Origin: Polytrichum commune
Lineage: Eukaryota > Streptophyta > Polytrichopsida > Polytrichales > Polytrichaceae
Direction: 5' to 3'
Length of the DNA: 64,000 nt
Assembly: GCA_950295325.1 (NCBI GenBank)
Contig: OX485808.1
Location: 41,002,527-41,066,526 of the forward strand
Part shown: positions 12,354-25,807 of the stretch, in pieces
Layout of the letters: the number at the start of each line of letters is the position of its first letter
Numbering within the stretch: the first letter of the stretch is position 1
Translations under genes and position numbers: made by a program
The notes under the pieces: model-generated
What the model was told of the DNA's origin: nothing
Seen by the model: the letters and a program-made list of their open reading frames with translations, nothing else
Database searches by the model: none

Positions 12354-13445
12354 CTAGGCATCAGGGTAAGGTTCGTATGTCAAGGAAGTGTGGTTTGATC
12401 TTCAAATATTATGTTTGTGATGACGAGTACTTAGTAACCTAGACTAATGTGTTGCCGATGTGAATTGAAATAGACAATAACTTGGAGGGATTTGAGGCAT
12501 TCTATAGGGTTGTGGCCATTGCAAGTTTTGTATAGAATCACATATATGAAAGTTGAATGACACAAGATTTTCGGTGCACAAGTAATGTGTTCATACACAT
12601 TGATCCGTATTGGGATTGCAAGAAATCAAAGATTTTGTATACTCAACAAGTCACTTTTTATAATCTTATAAGATACAAGACGTGGACGATTCCTAAAAAT
12701 CACAAATAGGTTTTACTTGAATACATTAGCATGAGTATAATTGCATCTTCTTGGAGAGGTTTCCAATATTCCTCCAAAAATCGTCAACCACAATGCATCA
12801 TTGTGTCGTTTTCTTCACCCTTCACAACTTGTGACATTCTTGGCGGGGGGGGGGGCAGTGTGTTAAAAAGTTAAGGATATAGGTGCGAACAACCACTATT
12901 TTATGGGGGTATTACTTTCAATTTTTTTTTCACATGCTATCATTATGTAAATTTCTACTTTGGGTTAATAAAAAAATGGCTTGCATTACTTATAATTCCA
13001 CATTACCTATTATTCCATACCCTATAGTACTTTAAAGATGTCTAGTGTCATTTTTGGTACCCTATATTACTCTTAAGTCCATTTATAAATTTTTGCCCCC
13101 ATGTTTTAAAAATACCCTATCATTTGTTCGCACGTATATTGCTACTCCAACCAATGACTACCCCCCCCCCCCCCCGAGGTGACATTTAGAAGTTAAGAAG
13201 TAACATGGATGTTTGAGAATCGTAATTTTATCATATATACACACACACACTTTTTTTAAGTTGTTTGAATTCCACCATGTTAACCCTTGAAGGATCCAAA
13301 GGCCTTTCATTTTCTTCTCCCTCAACCACTCCTTCCATTTCCTCTCTCAAGTTTCAACCCTTTATATTCAACCTAAGATAGAAAAAAGTATTAAAAGTAT
13401 CACGTAACTGTGAAGGCTTTCTCTCGAGAAAAATAACATGGAAAG
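12354..13445. other. Intergenic stretch with G and C homopolymers
   Basis: No gene is visible. It contains an 11-base G run (12845-12855), a 15-base C run (13161-13175) and a short CA/TA microsatellite near 13237-13251. Confidence 0.5.
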
Positions 13446-13448
13446 TAA

Positions 13449-13807
13449 GGCATTTGGGTGTTATTCAGTTCATTTTTCATGTTCTCCAACTCCTACCAAT
13501 TAGATATACACAACAAACCTTGTGTTGCATTAGCAAATCTACAATGAAGCATCAACAGAATATCAAATTCCTTAGACTTAGTTACGGTTATTGAAATGCA
13601 TGTTTGTCGATTCCTTATTTGAATACATAAGTCCTCTCAATTGTGTTCATTATTGAGGTTAGAGTAGTTAATAATAATTGAAGACGCAATCCAATCTCTT
13701 ATAAACATGTGTCTTTATGGTGTTTACTCTTTGATCCTCACCGAACCACATACCAATTAAATATAGGAGTTTGATTAAAAAGAGAAACTAAATAACACCT
13801 ACATACC
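13449..13807. mobile_element. MITE family D, copy 3
   Basis: The left end reads GGCATTTGGGTGTTATTCAG after TAA. The right end is the complement of GGTATGTAGGTGTTATTTAG before TTA. The interior carries the family landmarks CCTTGTGTTGCAT, TCTCAATTGTGTTC and CACCGAACCACATACCAAT. Non-coding. Confidence 0.65.
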
Positions 13808-13899
13808 TTACATAAAATTTCTTCTATCATGAGGAGCAGATTGAAGTGGAGCATCCCAAAGTCACAAAAAAAAATTAAGTGGGATACAAGAGTCAAGAC

Positions 13900-13926
13900 A
13901 TATATATATATATATATATATATATA
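13900..13926. repeat. (TA)n microsatellite
   Basis: An uninterrupted TA dinucleotide run of about 27 bases, just outside the end of MITE family D copy 3. Confidence 0.9.
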
Positions 13927-16900
13927 ACTTTTGAAATCAAGTGAATATCTAGGATCTACCAAGTTTGACGTTTTGTTAGCACAAATATGAAGTTACATTC
14001 AAACTGACATGTATTTAAGTTCAAGTTGAGGAAAAGAGAACAACAAAACACTTGTGGGAACAACACTAAATAGTTCAATTAGTGTGGGTGGAATTTTAGC
14101 AAGGGTCGCACTAATTTTCTAGTCAAGGTGGAATTAAAGTGGGTCCAAGATCCGAAGTGTTCCCCTAAGTTTTCATGAAGATTCTCAACCAACATATTGA
14201 ATATCAATTTTAGGTCAATATTAGCACAAAATGGTCACAAAAAATAGAGATGGCATGAGCTCTTCAATTGGATGGGAAGGCTATGCCCATTCGTCGAATA
14301 AGAGCATCAAAGCCTTGAAAAGAAAAAGAGCCCACAATAACTTTTTTGAAAAAGAAAACAGTATGGCCCATAGTAATTTTCTACTAAAATCACTTGGCAC
14401 ATGTTTTGGCTGAAATATTGGTGACTAAGGTAAGTACACACAAAACCAACACTACAAAATTTTATACAATAAGTGCATATTGAGTATGAAGATGCTCACC
14501 ATCCAAACATTTGATGTAGGTGTTGGTTTCAACTTATAACTTTTGCATACATTGTCCAAACAATCGATATTTTAATGCACTGGAATCCTCTTTATCTTTT
14601 AGTATTTATATAAAGATATTAATATGCATAGTCCTTAATTTATCAATTTTAGGTATACTTACTTTATGACACTACATTGTAGAACCCAAAAAAAAAAAAA
14701 AAAAAAACGTTGACGATTTCTTATAACCTTATGCAACTCATTGGATGTGTTCCATGGGACCAAGTATCACATGTGCATAATTTTCCTTACGTGATTCCAT
14801 GTTTATGGAGAGCACTCAAGATGTGTAACTATGAACTTTTCGACAAACATCTGTAAATTATCAATAGTTTTCAACTGGACACTCTTTTTTTTGGAAAGAG
14901 ACCATCACGTAGCTGCTTAGGGTGAGTTTCCATGCGGACCTCTCGCCCACGAGATTCTAGTGTGAATACGAACAAATCCACCCAGAATGTAGAGGGAAGT
15001 CGGTGGGGTAGGGTTTGTATGTGCCAACTAGCCACTCTCATCTTCTCAAGTCCAGGCCCACCTAATAACCTCCCCCTCCCGACTACCAAGGATGGAATTG
15101 TAGACCATCATTGATTCTCTTGAGTCTTCAACCGGTCTCAATCCTTCAATGACCCACACTTGTAAGTTAAATTCTTTAGTGGGCGCACGGAAGTCTAGCA
15201 GCCCATGTCCACCACCCTCCACATTCTAGTGGACCACCATAATGTGGTTGGATGGCAACTTGTACTTAACTACATGCGAACACCTCCGACCCACTATTAT
15301 CTAGAACCTAGTGGACGAGCGGCCTACATGGAAACTCTTCCTTAATTAGTAATGTTTTGCCTCCAAAACAAAAGTCATGGAACACAAACCTTGACTCGCA
15401 CTCGTAATACTTGTTGTGAAAATCACCAAGACCTTGGTCCAATGTCCTCGAATGACGATGTGTGCAAGGGACAAAACACCCTCATAGGTTTGGGATACGG
15501 TCATTCAATGCTTGGGCTTGGGCTACAAGGCATCTCATGAAAGCCCAAGGTATAGAACACCTTGTTTTGTATAAATAGAGAGAGAGAGAGAGAGTAGGCC
15601 CACCCGGGTCCCTTTGACCGTCCCCACTTGTAAGGGCTTAAGCATTGAATGACCGTATCCCAAACCCAACATTTCATCCATCCATCACCGATCCAACTCA
15701 TCCACAAAGTGCACTAGTTCGCACCCAAAACTTGCCGTTTCATCCATCCATCATGGTTTTCTCATTCACGAGTGCATTAATTCAAGCCTAAACTTCAGCT
15801 CCCTGCATCCATCATGGAGAGCTCGGGCGGCTCGGGCGTTCACACCGACCAAAGTTGCCGATTCTTTTACACCAATGTTGATGTTGGTCCTGTAAATATA
15901 AAACTCCGTTATTCTTTTACTCCATTTTTTAATAAAGTCGATCTTCTTCTTTGAAATACACTATTCGTATAGTGTATAATTTTTACCTTTCGTAATCTTA
16001 TTTTGTAGCTCATATTGCATTTTCATGTATGAAACATAAAGGTAGTGGGTGCTTAAACCAATCCTTTAACAATGCTTTGTTTTATTCATCTCGATTTGGG
16101 AGTTCATTTGAGTTAGTGATGCATGATTGACTTAGCAATATGGCTCTGACACATTAGAAACATGAAATAAAAAATATATTGCACATCAATTGAATATACT
16201 ACCCAAAAAAGTAGTTTAGTGACTTGGCCTAAACTATTTGATTGTCTCATTGGACTCACACTTTTTTTACTACAAATAGCTCTTAAAATAATCCCAATAC
16301 TTGCCCAAAATCAACCCTGCTTATCTTCAAATTTGACCTTGCCTTAGTTAAATGTGGATATTCAACCCCTTACCATGTTCACAATTGTTTCACTCTAAGT
16401 TCTAGTTGTGGTTAAGGTACCCATTGAAAGTTATTGAGAATGTGAATCCAAAGAGCATGAAGTCCATGACTCGAGGGGGAGATCATAAAAAACCAAGATG
16501 AGAGCAATTGGTCTTCAAATGGTCAAAGCATCCAACAACAGTCCAATCAAAAAATTTACAACTTACAATGTGGACCTCCCAATGTTATCTATTGTGGGTT
16601 GGAAAATGGCATGAACCCACACGATTACTTTAATGTCTTTAGTGTGGATACTTTTTTAAATAGTGTTGACCATAGTACCCATAATCATTATAGTTTTGTA
16701 AAGTTAAACATTTGTGGCTGATGTAACAATGTGCATCACGTTTGGATTGGAGAATTGCCTATCACAAGAAATTTGGAAAACCTAGTTTTTATCAAGGAAA
16801 GAATAATATGCCCTCCACCCAAAGTTTCTTAAGATGAACCATGAGTCCAAGCACATCCACCTAACTTATAAATGCCATATAGTTCAACAAAATAGCATCT

Positions 16901-17448
16901 CCATCGAATCAATTCACAACCAATTAATTGTTCCCAAAAAAACTCAACTATGTAGGATTAATTAAGAATGTTTGGGATTTGGTTAGCCTAACAAGGGGAA
17001 AAAATGAACCACATAACATGATGGGGGATGAAAGAAATTTAGTTTATAGATGAATCTCATTGTTTTTGTTTCCTCTAGAAACCGGCCGTATTCTTCATCA
17101 TCATCATCATTATTTTTCAGCTTCGTAGAATGCATTTTCTAAGTTGCATATATACATATATAAACCAATTAAATATGCATTATTGGGAAAATTCAATGTG
17201 GGAAGTGACTGTAGCCGTCGTAAGCATGTAAGGTGGCACGTGGAAGTAATGTCCAAGGGTGATGCCAACTCAGCAATTAATGACCCATGGGAGGTCCAAG
17301 AAGGCGCCCATGGTCCACAAGTTTCGGCCACTTTGGGGACGGACTTAATGACCGAGAAGACCATGTCAAGCTCCCAAGTCCCGTCCCCCATCATGGCAAC
17401 AAGGGGAAAAAGGGGGGGGGGGGGCGAAGGCAAAAGGAAAGCGGCAAG

Positions 17449-17479
<31 letters not shown>

Positions 17480-17660
17480 CAACCTCGGGTGCCCTTGGTC
17501 CCTCGCCCATAACCGTGACCGTGACCACCATAATGGCACCAATCACAAGGCTAGCCCCTATATTCATGGCCTAATAGGTACACCTTGGTGATACAAAAGG
17601 CTTTGAGGAAGGTCCCTTCCCCTTCACTTTACAAACACACAAAGTGGAGCGATGAGCAGG
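13927..17660. other. Long intergenic stretch, no recognised gene
   Basis: Mostly AT-rich. An A run lies at about 14689-14706. A GA microsatellite (15577-15594) sits in the loop of a foldback (separate entry). The segment 17140-17510 is open on both strands, but much of it is an AAG microsatellite and a 13-base G run (17412-17424), so it is not called as a gene. Confidence 0.5.
15487..15666. repeat. Foldback with perfect 27-bp arms
   Basis: The arms at 15487-15513 and 15640-15666 are exact inverse complements (GGTTTGGGATACGGTCATTC then AATGCTT). The 126-bp loop contains a GA microsatellite. No flanking duplication is evident. It may be the core of a worn foldback transposon. Confidence 0.75.
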
Positions 17661-17681
17661 GAGAACCGACCCATTATTTGG

Positions 17682-18450
17682 AGGTGAAAGAACCCGTTGA
17701 GTTTGAGAAACAACCGGTTGAAGAACTTTCAAGACTTTAGGCATATTACTCATCATCTTAGGGGTTGTTTACACCGCGGACCGTGGAGTCGTTCCAAGGC
17801 CCTGTAAAATTTGTGATTGGTTGTTGAAATCGTCCTGGGACCACTTCGGTTTACACCAAGGAAAAAATGTCATAGTGATCATGGAGTTCGAGGTCCCCAT
17901 AACACATTTTTGAAGGCTTACATTATCCACTGACATGGTCCAACGGGTTTTGTGGTGGGAGAGGCGAAAGAGGTGCCCTGGTAGAAAAAGGCAGGGGCCC
18001 ATGATAGAGAAATATTGTTATAATGAATTTTTTTTTTTTGGGGGGGGGGGGTTGAAGATGAAGATGTAGACAAGAGAATGGTCAAACTTGTTTTAGTTTT
18101 TTTAAACTACCTTTTTGGACATTTATTACAAAAATCAACACATTCACTTTTCAGTGCATGGTCATTCCTCTTGGTCCACATGCAGTTTACACTTAGTGAG
18201 GGACCCAAAGGTTTTTGTAAATTGATTTTTTTTAAGAAATCGGACCATGGAAGTTGGACCATGAAGTTGGACCATGGAAAAGGCCATCTTCCATGGTCCA
18301 ACTTCATGGTCCATGGTGTAAACCAACCCTTAGAAGACTTTGTGGAATATACCTCAAATTAATAAAGAAAAACCGGAAGATGTCAACATATAATTGGTTG
18401 GAGTTGGAAACACTAGGATCTTGACCGAGTATGCCCAAAAATCTCCCCGG
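17682..18450 (+). repeat. Dispersed repeat E, copy 1, split by an insertion
   Basis: Two halves of the repeat (17682-17760 and 18330-18450) are separated by a 569-bp element. The left half has CCGTTGAGTTTGAGAAACAA; the right half has GGAATATACCTCAAATTAAT and a CCGGAAGATGTCAACAT block, ending near ATCTCCCCGG. Unbroken copies at 49.4, 62.1 and 63.75 kb show the two halves are normally contiguous. The repeat is about 190 bp and has possible short GGGGAGA ends. It is non-coding. Confidence 0.8.
17761..18329. mobile_element. 569-bp TTA-flanked MITE inserted in repeat E
   Basis: Left end GGGGTTGTTTACACCGCGGA and right-end complement GGGTTGGTTTACACCATGGA agree at 16 of 20 positions. TTA is duplicated (17758-17760 and 18330-18332). 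The right subterminal region is rich in a repeated GTTGGACCATG motif that also folds on itself. TTA duplication supports PIF/Harbinger affinity. No coding capacity is seen; a T10-G12 homopolymer pair lies at 18030-18051. Confidence 0.8.
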
Positions 18451-18537
18451 ACATTAAGGAGGAGCAGTTTCCCAAAACTTGATGAAGCTTCTAATCATAC
18501 TAGAAATACCAACGAGGGTTCCATGTTTAAAGCACTA

Positions 18538-18911
18538 CACTAAGTCTTGTATTTAGTGTCACATGGTATTTTATGTCACTGTGGTGACTTTTTCTAATGA
18601 CACTTCTTATGAATAAGTATACAAATATTGTCATCCCAATTTACTTTTAGTTCATCCGCTTTTTGGTATATTCTTCATCCTAACATTTTATGTAATGAAA
18701 TATTGTCATGAATGACTAAAATCTGGATGAAAATCACTTAGTAAATGAATGTAATTGCAACATTATAAATCTATAATGTACCAAAATATTTACAAGGAGC
18801 AACAAATAATGTTAGGTATATATTCAATGTTGGTGACACTACATGGGCATTTCACAATTAGTATCGAGCAAGACAAATAGAATTGGTGACACTAAATACC
18901 AATATGTAGTG
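18538..18911. mobile_element. CACTA-ended MITE family C, copy 2
   Basis: It starts CACTAAGTCTTGTATTTAGT and ends with a worn inverse copy (ACCAATATGTAGTG), with TA on both sides (18536-18537, 18912-18913). Its interior aligns block by block with the 3.4 kb copy in the same orientation: TTTTATGTCACTG, CTAATGACACTTCT and TGAAATATTGTCATG. Non-coding. Confidence 0.7.
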
Positions 18912-18913
18912 TA

Positions 18914-21452
18914 GTGTAGTGTGTGCTCCACCAATAAATAACCAATGTCAGGCAGTCCGACGTGAATTTGAGCATGTTGGCCCTACCCTGTTCAAGAATC
19001 CTCTTTTGGTGCAGGGTAGAGCTTACTGCCTACCTTGCGGTGGGTGGACTCTTGGCTTCCTACTTGCCCAGTTAGTTTTTTTCATGTAAAGTATAGGGAA
19101 GATTTCACAGTGGGAATTGAACCGCCAACCACTCCATTCAGAATTGGGCACCTCTCCACTATCACCTGGTAGTTTAGGGTCATCTCCACCACTTAAATTA
19201 ACTAGGTGTTGTCCTCACAATTGTTGGGATCGATTTGTTCCTCCTACGGACACGGCCACACCCATCATATAGTTAGGGTCAAATTCATGTATGTTTAATT
19301 AATAGTTCGGGTTTCATAACATAGCTCATATGAAATGAGGTTCTCTCTTTTGCTCTCTATGTGTTTAACATCTTTAATTGTTTATTTAAGAGATTCTGAT
19401 ACATTTGGATGTAAGAGTTGAATTTATTTTGCCAAACATCGTGTTGTAAGTAGCATGGTGTAATGCCCTTCAGTTTTGCTTCTAAGCGAATAAATTTGGT
19501 TTTATCATTATTTCCTTGTGATTTGTGAGTCAACATGTTATGTATCATGTGTTGGCTCGGGCCCCACCTTCTCATTTACGCTTTTTTGGGCTCAAAATGT
19601 TGTTTTATAGTGATTTAATTCTAAGTTTGGAGTTGAATGCGTTAATGTTGTATAATGAAGGATTAGGCTTCATCTTTGCACTCACGATGCTACGGAGATT
19701 CATTTTGTCGGCGTGGCATGTTGTGTTCTATCCCATTGGATTCTAGTTAGATGCATACCCCAATTGCTTTTCAGTTCCAGTTGGTTGGTTGTTGTTCTAC
19801 AATTTTGACAAGGTTGTTTGTATTAATTAAATTCAGTTTTATCTTGCATCGAAGGTGTTTTTTATTTTTGTTCATGTCAGTTTATTTTTGAAGTTGCATA
19901 CTCTTTTTTCTTTTTTTCTTTTTTTTGGGGGGGGGGGGGTTGATGTATTCATTGCATATGGCAAATTGGTTCATGTGTGCTTACCTAAAAGGTGGTGGTG
20001 GTGGTGGGGGTGGAGGATGTTGAATCCTTGGGGAGTTTGACACTTATGCACTAAAAATTAATTTGTATTTTTTAGTAGTGACAATTGAACAACTTATAAT
20101 AAGTATATGTCAACGACTATGACCATAGTTGCAACGTGCGTTTTGAAACAAATGAAACATGTTTAAAAAATGATTCAATTTTTATTTTGAAACACACAAA
20201 TTTCATGAAAAGAAGATACAATATATTATTTGAAAAAAATATTATTTGGAATCTTTATTTCACTTAAGATTTTTGTTTTGTTTCACATTATTTTTCAAGA
20301 TATTCAAATTTATTGAAGAAAAAATTGTATCCATCGAAATTACTCAATTTCTTCAAATCTATAAAAAAAATCATCCATAATTCATCCACAATCATGTAAG
20401 AAGAATATTGCATAACTTCTTTATTTGACATCTCAAATTAAGATGTAGTCAATGAGTTTTTTCTAAAAGAAGAGATCCTGGCAAGTAACTTATAGATTTT
20501 GATAATTTATATAAGTATGTGGAACATTGTAGTCATGTTTCAATTACAAATTGGTGTGGTTTTCTATAATGCAATTGAGAGACAATAGGATTTTGGGGAA
20601 AGATAGCAATAAAGGTTAAAGTCAAACTCCCAAGAAATAATCAAGCATCCATGAAAACAAATTCTGAAATTCTCTAGCAATAACATATGTAAGAAATCTT
20701 TGCTCTTCATATGAAACATTGATAATTTGAATAAGTGTGTCTTTTTTGTAAATTGAATTCCATATTGAAACATCTTGTGTACCACCCATGGACCGATGAC
20801 ATGAGATTTTATTTTCTTGAGAACATTCTAGATAAATCTAGAGAACTCATTACTCAAAATTTATTCCATTTAAAAAGTCGTTTGATTTTATGTAACCCTA
20901 AGTGCCCACATAACTCAAATGTGTCAAAATACATGTTTCTTGTAGATTTTGTCGATTGAATATTATATATAGTTATATGATTACATGTAGTATGTTAGGT
21001 GCTATAAACTTTGAAAAATCATAGTAGATATACTTTCGCAAATCAAACAAGATATAAGATATGGGGATTTTCTCAAACTTTCACCAGTTGGGATACCTAA
21101 TGTGCTTGCTCCCCAATGGACTAGTTTAGGGTGTTAATTGTCGGGATTCGTGTCTCCATTTGATTTCGAAATTAATAAACCACATTCTATTTTTTTGGGT
21201 GGAAGGTTTACAACATTACCTAACATATTTGGGGAGTTGGTGGTCCATGAACCCTATTGCAACGATACCAAGAATCAAATGCAACATAGTTAAAAAATAC
21301 AAATAAAAAATAAAAACAAAAACAATAAAACATTGTCAGCCTTATCTTAGATTGTGCGGAGGGTAAGAACATCTTGGATATTTTTAGGTTGGAAGTGAGC
21401 CATGATGTTGACTAATTTATGTGGGAGTGTCCACTACAAGGCCACAATAATC
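18914..21452. other. Intergenic stretch, no recognised gene
   Basis: Apart from one SINE (19.07-19.19 kb) there is only AT-rich sequence. 19.9 kb has a T run followed by 13 G (19927-19939). 20.1-21.4 kb is strongly AT-rich with no usable frame. Confidence 0.5.
19071..19186 (-). mobile_element. tRNA-derived SINE, copy 2
   Basis: On the minus strand it shows GATGACCCTAAACTACCAGG, an A-box-like ATAGTGGAGAGGTG and a B box reading GGTTCAATTCC (19113-19123). It ends at an A-rich stretch, seen as T at 19074-19082. One base of the B box differs from the consensus GGTTCGATTCC. The part beyond the tail differs from copies 1 and 4, so this copy is 3' truncated or of another subfamily. Confidence 0.65.
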
Positions 21453-21455
21453 TTA

Positions 21456-21958
21456 GGGCCACTTCAAACACAAGAATGAGAGCCCATGACCAGTACACTT
21501 CAAGCACTCTCATTGGTGGAAAAGGCGGGCCCGGTCCAAGTTCGCTTCACACTCCGCTTGAGGGACCAACATGGTATGTGAATGCAAGATGGATGTAAAG
21601 TGGACATGGATTCCTACATGACATCGAATGGATCATGTTTCATGGTCACTTGGATCATTTTCAAAAACCACTTCTTGGAGGTAGGCCTAACACAAAACCA
21701 AGAGACCGTGGCACTCCAAACGCTCACAACCGTTAGTTTATTCTATTTTATCAGGTGTGAAGACCTGCATGAATAAAAAAATCATTGAAAATGCATTTGG
21801 TTGAGGGCCCGATCACATATGACTTCACACTACACTTGAGGGTCCGCGACCACACTACATGATTTTTTTGTAGGTGTGTTGGGACGGCCTTTGGACACTT
21901 TCTTTTGTTCTCTCACAATCCCATGGTCACAGCTCTTGGCTCGTGTGTGAAGTGGCCC
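21456..21958 (+). mobile_element. MITE family A, copy 3 (503 bp, intact ends)
   Basis: The ends GGGCCACTTCAAACACAAG and CTCGTGTGTGAAGTGGCCC are inverted, with exact TTA duplications (21453-21455, 21959-21961). It is nearly collinear with the 11.85 kb copy in the same orientation. It is a Tourist-like MITE with no gene. Confidence 0.8.
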
Positions 21959-21961
21959 TTA

Positions 21962-24550
21962 GAATGCAAGAAAGATTAAGAAGGAGAATAAGAAAGAGTT
22001 CATGTAGTAGGCCATCATGGTTTTTAAAACATTTCCCAAACATTCTCTGACCCACAAACTGACCACGTGATACGTACCTTGCCTTTGGAGATAAGTTGAC
22101 CCCCAAACAACCACCACAAGCTCCCTGCATATATACAAACGGGGGCCCAAATCTATGCCCCCCATGGATTCTAGCCTCCCTTATAATTGAGCCCAAAAGT
22201 TTGGTGGGTCCAACTACCGGGACGCATACAACAACATACCAACTTAACTTACATGTTGATTGGAGAGAAGGCGATCATAGTATCCCCACCATTCCATTCA
22301 TTTGGTTTCTAACTTGTTAATACGTTTTTTTTTATATATGTATAATTGAAATTCTCAAATTCTTCTAGTTGGACTTCCTTTTGCGAAGTCTACATGTAGG
22401 GCGCCTCGTGGTGTGTGGGCAAACGCACGCGATTGATGGGAATTGGGAAAAACCAAAGCTCGTTATCCCGGTCATAAAGGGATTGGATTGGGGGCGCTAT
22501 GATTGTGAGGGCAAACATCATTGCAAAGACATATTTGGGAGTTTTTTATACGATTTTTTTAAGGTTAAGGTCCGTCACTCGTGTGTGGCCGCCTCTCCTC
22601 ATTGAGGCCCCACACCTTTTCGAAGCGGCCCCAAGAAAACTTCAACTTCGCCCCATATTGTGTGGAATAAAATATTTGTAGTTGTCTTCGGAAGGTGTCG
22701 AAAGGCGTCACTAGCTAGTAGCTAGTAGCTAGATGTGGCTCGCTCAATTTATTGCTATTCTTATTTTTTTGTTTTGTTTCGATAGGGTAAGTAGTATGGT
22801 AGTGGCCAAGCCTCCTATCGGGATGATAAGATAGGGTTACAATAAGGCAACGCTACTCGTGACCAAATAAGAGAATGAGATATTTTCATGTCTCAAGTGT
22901 CCATTGTTAATATTGCATCCTTGTAACATTAGTTAATATTCTTGGAGATTTCCATGTCCAACTACGAGTTCAGCTTAACAATGTCGCGTTTTGCATGTAA
23001 AAAGTTGCCGATTCTAAGCATAAAATCACCTGATCCCATGGCCCATGAAACTCAAGGTAGTTGCTAACTAATGTATGTCAATCAACCACCAATGCTTGTC
23101 ATTTTGTACTTTATTTTTGCCATCAAACTCAACCTCGAGAGCCGCTTCAAAATCTTGTACATTCTAAAATTCTAAACACTACATAGCCTGGCTCCTAACA
23201 TGAGCCATCCCTACATGGATAATGTCACTTTTAGGTGCGATGCAAATTACTTTGCTATGCGTCCATATCCTTAGACATAAATGCATCTAGTGATGGCACA
23301 TTTGGAACACCTCCCAAGCTTGAAATTGCTCTTAATTCTCGTTAGGTTTATACCTTCTACCCAATGTCTATTCCAGTACCCATCATGATGATGGTGGTGA
23401 TATCTTCCTTCAATAGACCTCACGTTTTTTTTGTCAAATCCCTTCTAATATCATGAGCATTTCATCTTGCCTTCCTAGAAGAGCTACCAGCATATGAGTC
23501 CCAGGTGACTGTCATGCGCCGGTGAAAAAAGGATGCAAAATCTTTTACTTTGATAGATTTACGGTTTTCCCCAATGACGCTTGATAATTGCCCAAAACTC
23601 ACATGCTTTTTGTGTACACGTTGTATATGGATCTGCTACATTTTTTCAATCGCACTTAACGCATAGAAAAAAAAACCCGATGAAGGCATTCACCATCATG
23701 CCATATACACATGCTCCATGAGTCAAACATTGTGTGAAGTGCAAAAGTTATGAACATTTGTTTACACTACACCCCCTAAGAGCTCACATGAGCATGATCG
23801 ACAACAAACCAAGAGCTTTTGCTCTTTACATCCATAGCTTAAAATATAAATACAAAAATCACAATTTTAAAGTGAAATGAAACCACCACTCAAGTGAGTT
23901 CCCAAGCAAGTGTAGTAGCACACCCTCAATCATTTGTAAAGTTGGGAGTTCAACTTTCGTGGAACGTGCAAGAAGTTACCCAAACAAACAACTCTCCACA
24001 ACATCAAATTTGAACAACCCTCTTACTTCAAGTAGTATCTTTACAAATTGTACGGGTTTTTGACGACGATTTGTTCATGGAGAAAATAATAAACAATTTA
24101 TAAAGAAACTTTCCGAGCCCGAGAAATAAATGCCAACTAGGTATGCATCCATGATTTTTTTTAGGGGGGGGGGGAGGATTAACATTTCCGTCGCCACTCA
24201 ACAACATGAGCACACATTACAAGGGAAGCTCACAAAACGCCAAATAAAACATGTGCTGTAGTTTTACCCCACGAGTACCCCAAAGTTGTAAAAAAGTTGG
24301 CGATCATGTTCCCAACATGTCCGAGCGTGTACCGGCCCCATGAATTTGTGTATTTATGTGCGTCACTTTTAACTTCTTCAAGTGCTTGTAGTAGGGATTT
24401 GTGATGTTACCAAAAATTGTGATTCTAAAAGTGAGAGATGAGTGGCACCAAGCATGGGTAGATATGGATAGAAAAACGGTTAAGAAATAAACTTTTTTGG
24501 TACCTTTTGCAAATTTAGGAATCACGGTAGGTTTAGAGTTGCTTGATATG
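21962..24550. other. Intergenic stretch, no recognised gene
   Basis: 22.05-22.65 kb is GC-richer and has several frames of 60-90 codons, but they overlap in conflicting frames and carry no domain. 22707-22730 repeats CTAGTAG. A run of 11 G is at 24164-24174. The rest is plain AT-rich DNA. Confidence 0.5.
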
Positions 24551-24554
24551 TTGT

Positions 24555-24925
24555 GGTATGCGAGTGTTATTCGGTTACTCTTCTAAATTGGACCTCCATA
24601 TTTGATTGGTTTGTAGTTTGGCGAGGATCAAAGAATAATCATAATAATGACACGTGTATAATAGAGATTGGACTACGTTTTCGAGTTTTATTAATTTCTC
24701 CATACTCATTAGTGAACATAGTTGGGAGGATTTGTGCATTCAGTTGAGGAATCTGCAGACATGCACTTCGGATAATCATAACTAGATCAGGGTAGGTCCA
24801 ATTCTCAATCCAATTGTTGTTGATGCTTCGTTGTAGATTTGTTGATGCAACACAAGTTTTGTTGTGTATATCTAATTTGTAGAAGTTGAGAACATGGAAG
24901 ACGAATTGAATAACACCCCCATATT
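24555..24925. mobile_element. MITE family D, copy 4 (diverged)
   Basis: The left end GGTATGCGAGTGTTATTCGG and right end TTGAATAACACCCCCATA face each other. The interior appears inverted relative to copies 1-3: a CGAGGATCAAAGAATAATCA block near the left is the complement of the right-hand block of copy 3. Target site unclear. Confidence 0.5.
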
Positions 24926-25807
24926 ATTTTCACCCTAAGTGAACCATTAGAGTGGGTCACATTACTATTTCCACAACAAATTGGCACTCACACTAATTTA
25001 CTGTAGGTATGTTGGTGAGGAATAAGCCTTAACACTATACCATGTTGGATCGGTCCCATGTGCAGATGCTATATACATGTATTTTGGCATAAATATGCTA
25101 GAGGTTTGAGCACCACCACAAATAATGAAATGTCCTACTCAAAATTGGACAAACACATAAGTTCACAATCATCTCAGTATGTAGCTATGGTCCAGCTACA
25201 ACCGGCACCATGACCCTACTAATCAAGGTGCATCCAACCAATAGCTCTATGCATACATTCAAATGTTTATGCAATTGAGGGTTAAAGATTGTTATGCACA
25301 TGGGTTCATATATGCCTTGACGATGTCATAAAATGTTGTCTAGTTCGACACTTTGAATGTCAAATTGTCAATTGGAGAACATGGTTTGCACCATTGTGGA
25401 TGCAACATGTATAGCAAACTAGACAACATTCTATGACATGTTATTTTCATCACATGCACAATTATTTTCATCATCATTTTTATCCTCAAACATTGTAGTT
25501 CTATTTCATAATAGTAGTTTAAATGCCATTTTACCATCATTACAACATTATTTTCCTATATTAACAACAATTTGTCATTGATTTAAAGTTGCATTAATAT
25601 ATTATAAATTTGAATATTAGTTGGAATGATTGTGGATCATTGTACTATTTTGGGGGAAACTATACGCTAGAATAGCACACTAGGCATATTCCATGGAAAA
25701 AGAATGAAGCCATCTTCCTAGTCTTAAGCTTAAGCCATCGTCCCAAGACACTAAATTTATTTTTGTTAAAATCTTCTTCATCTTGAGACTCGTTGATTTC
25801 AATTTAT

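Noticed and set aside
17144-17512. 122-codon plus frame with Arg-rich end, and a 107-codon minus frame opposite
   Set aside because: Much of the frame is an AAG microsatellite and a 13-base G run; the remainder shows no domain, and both strands are open because of composition.
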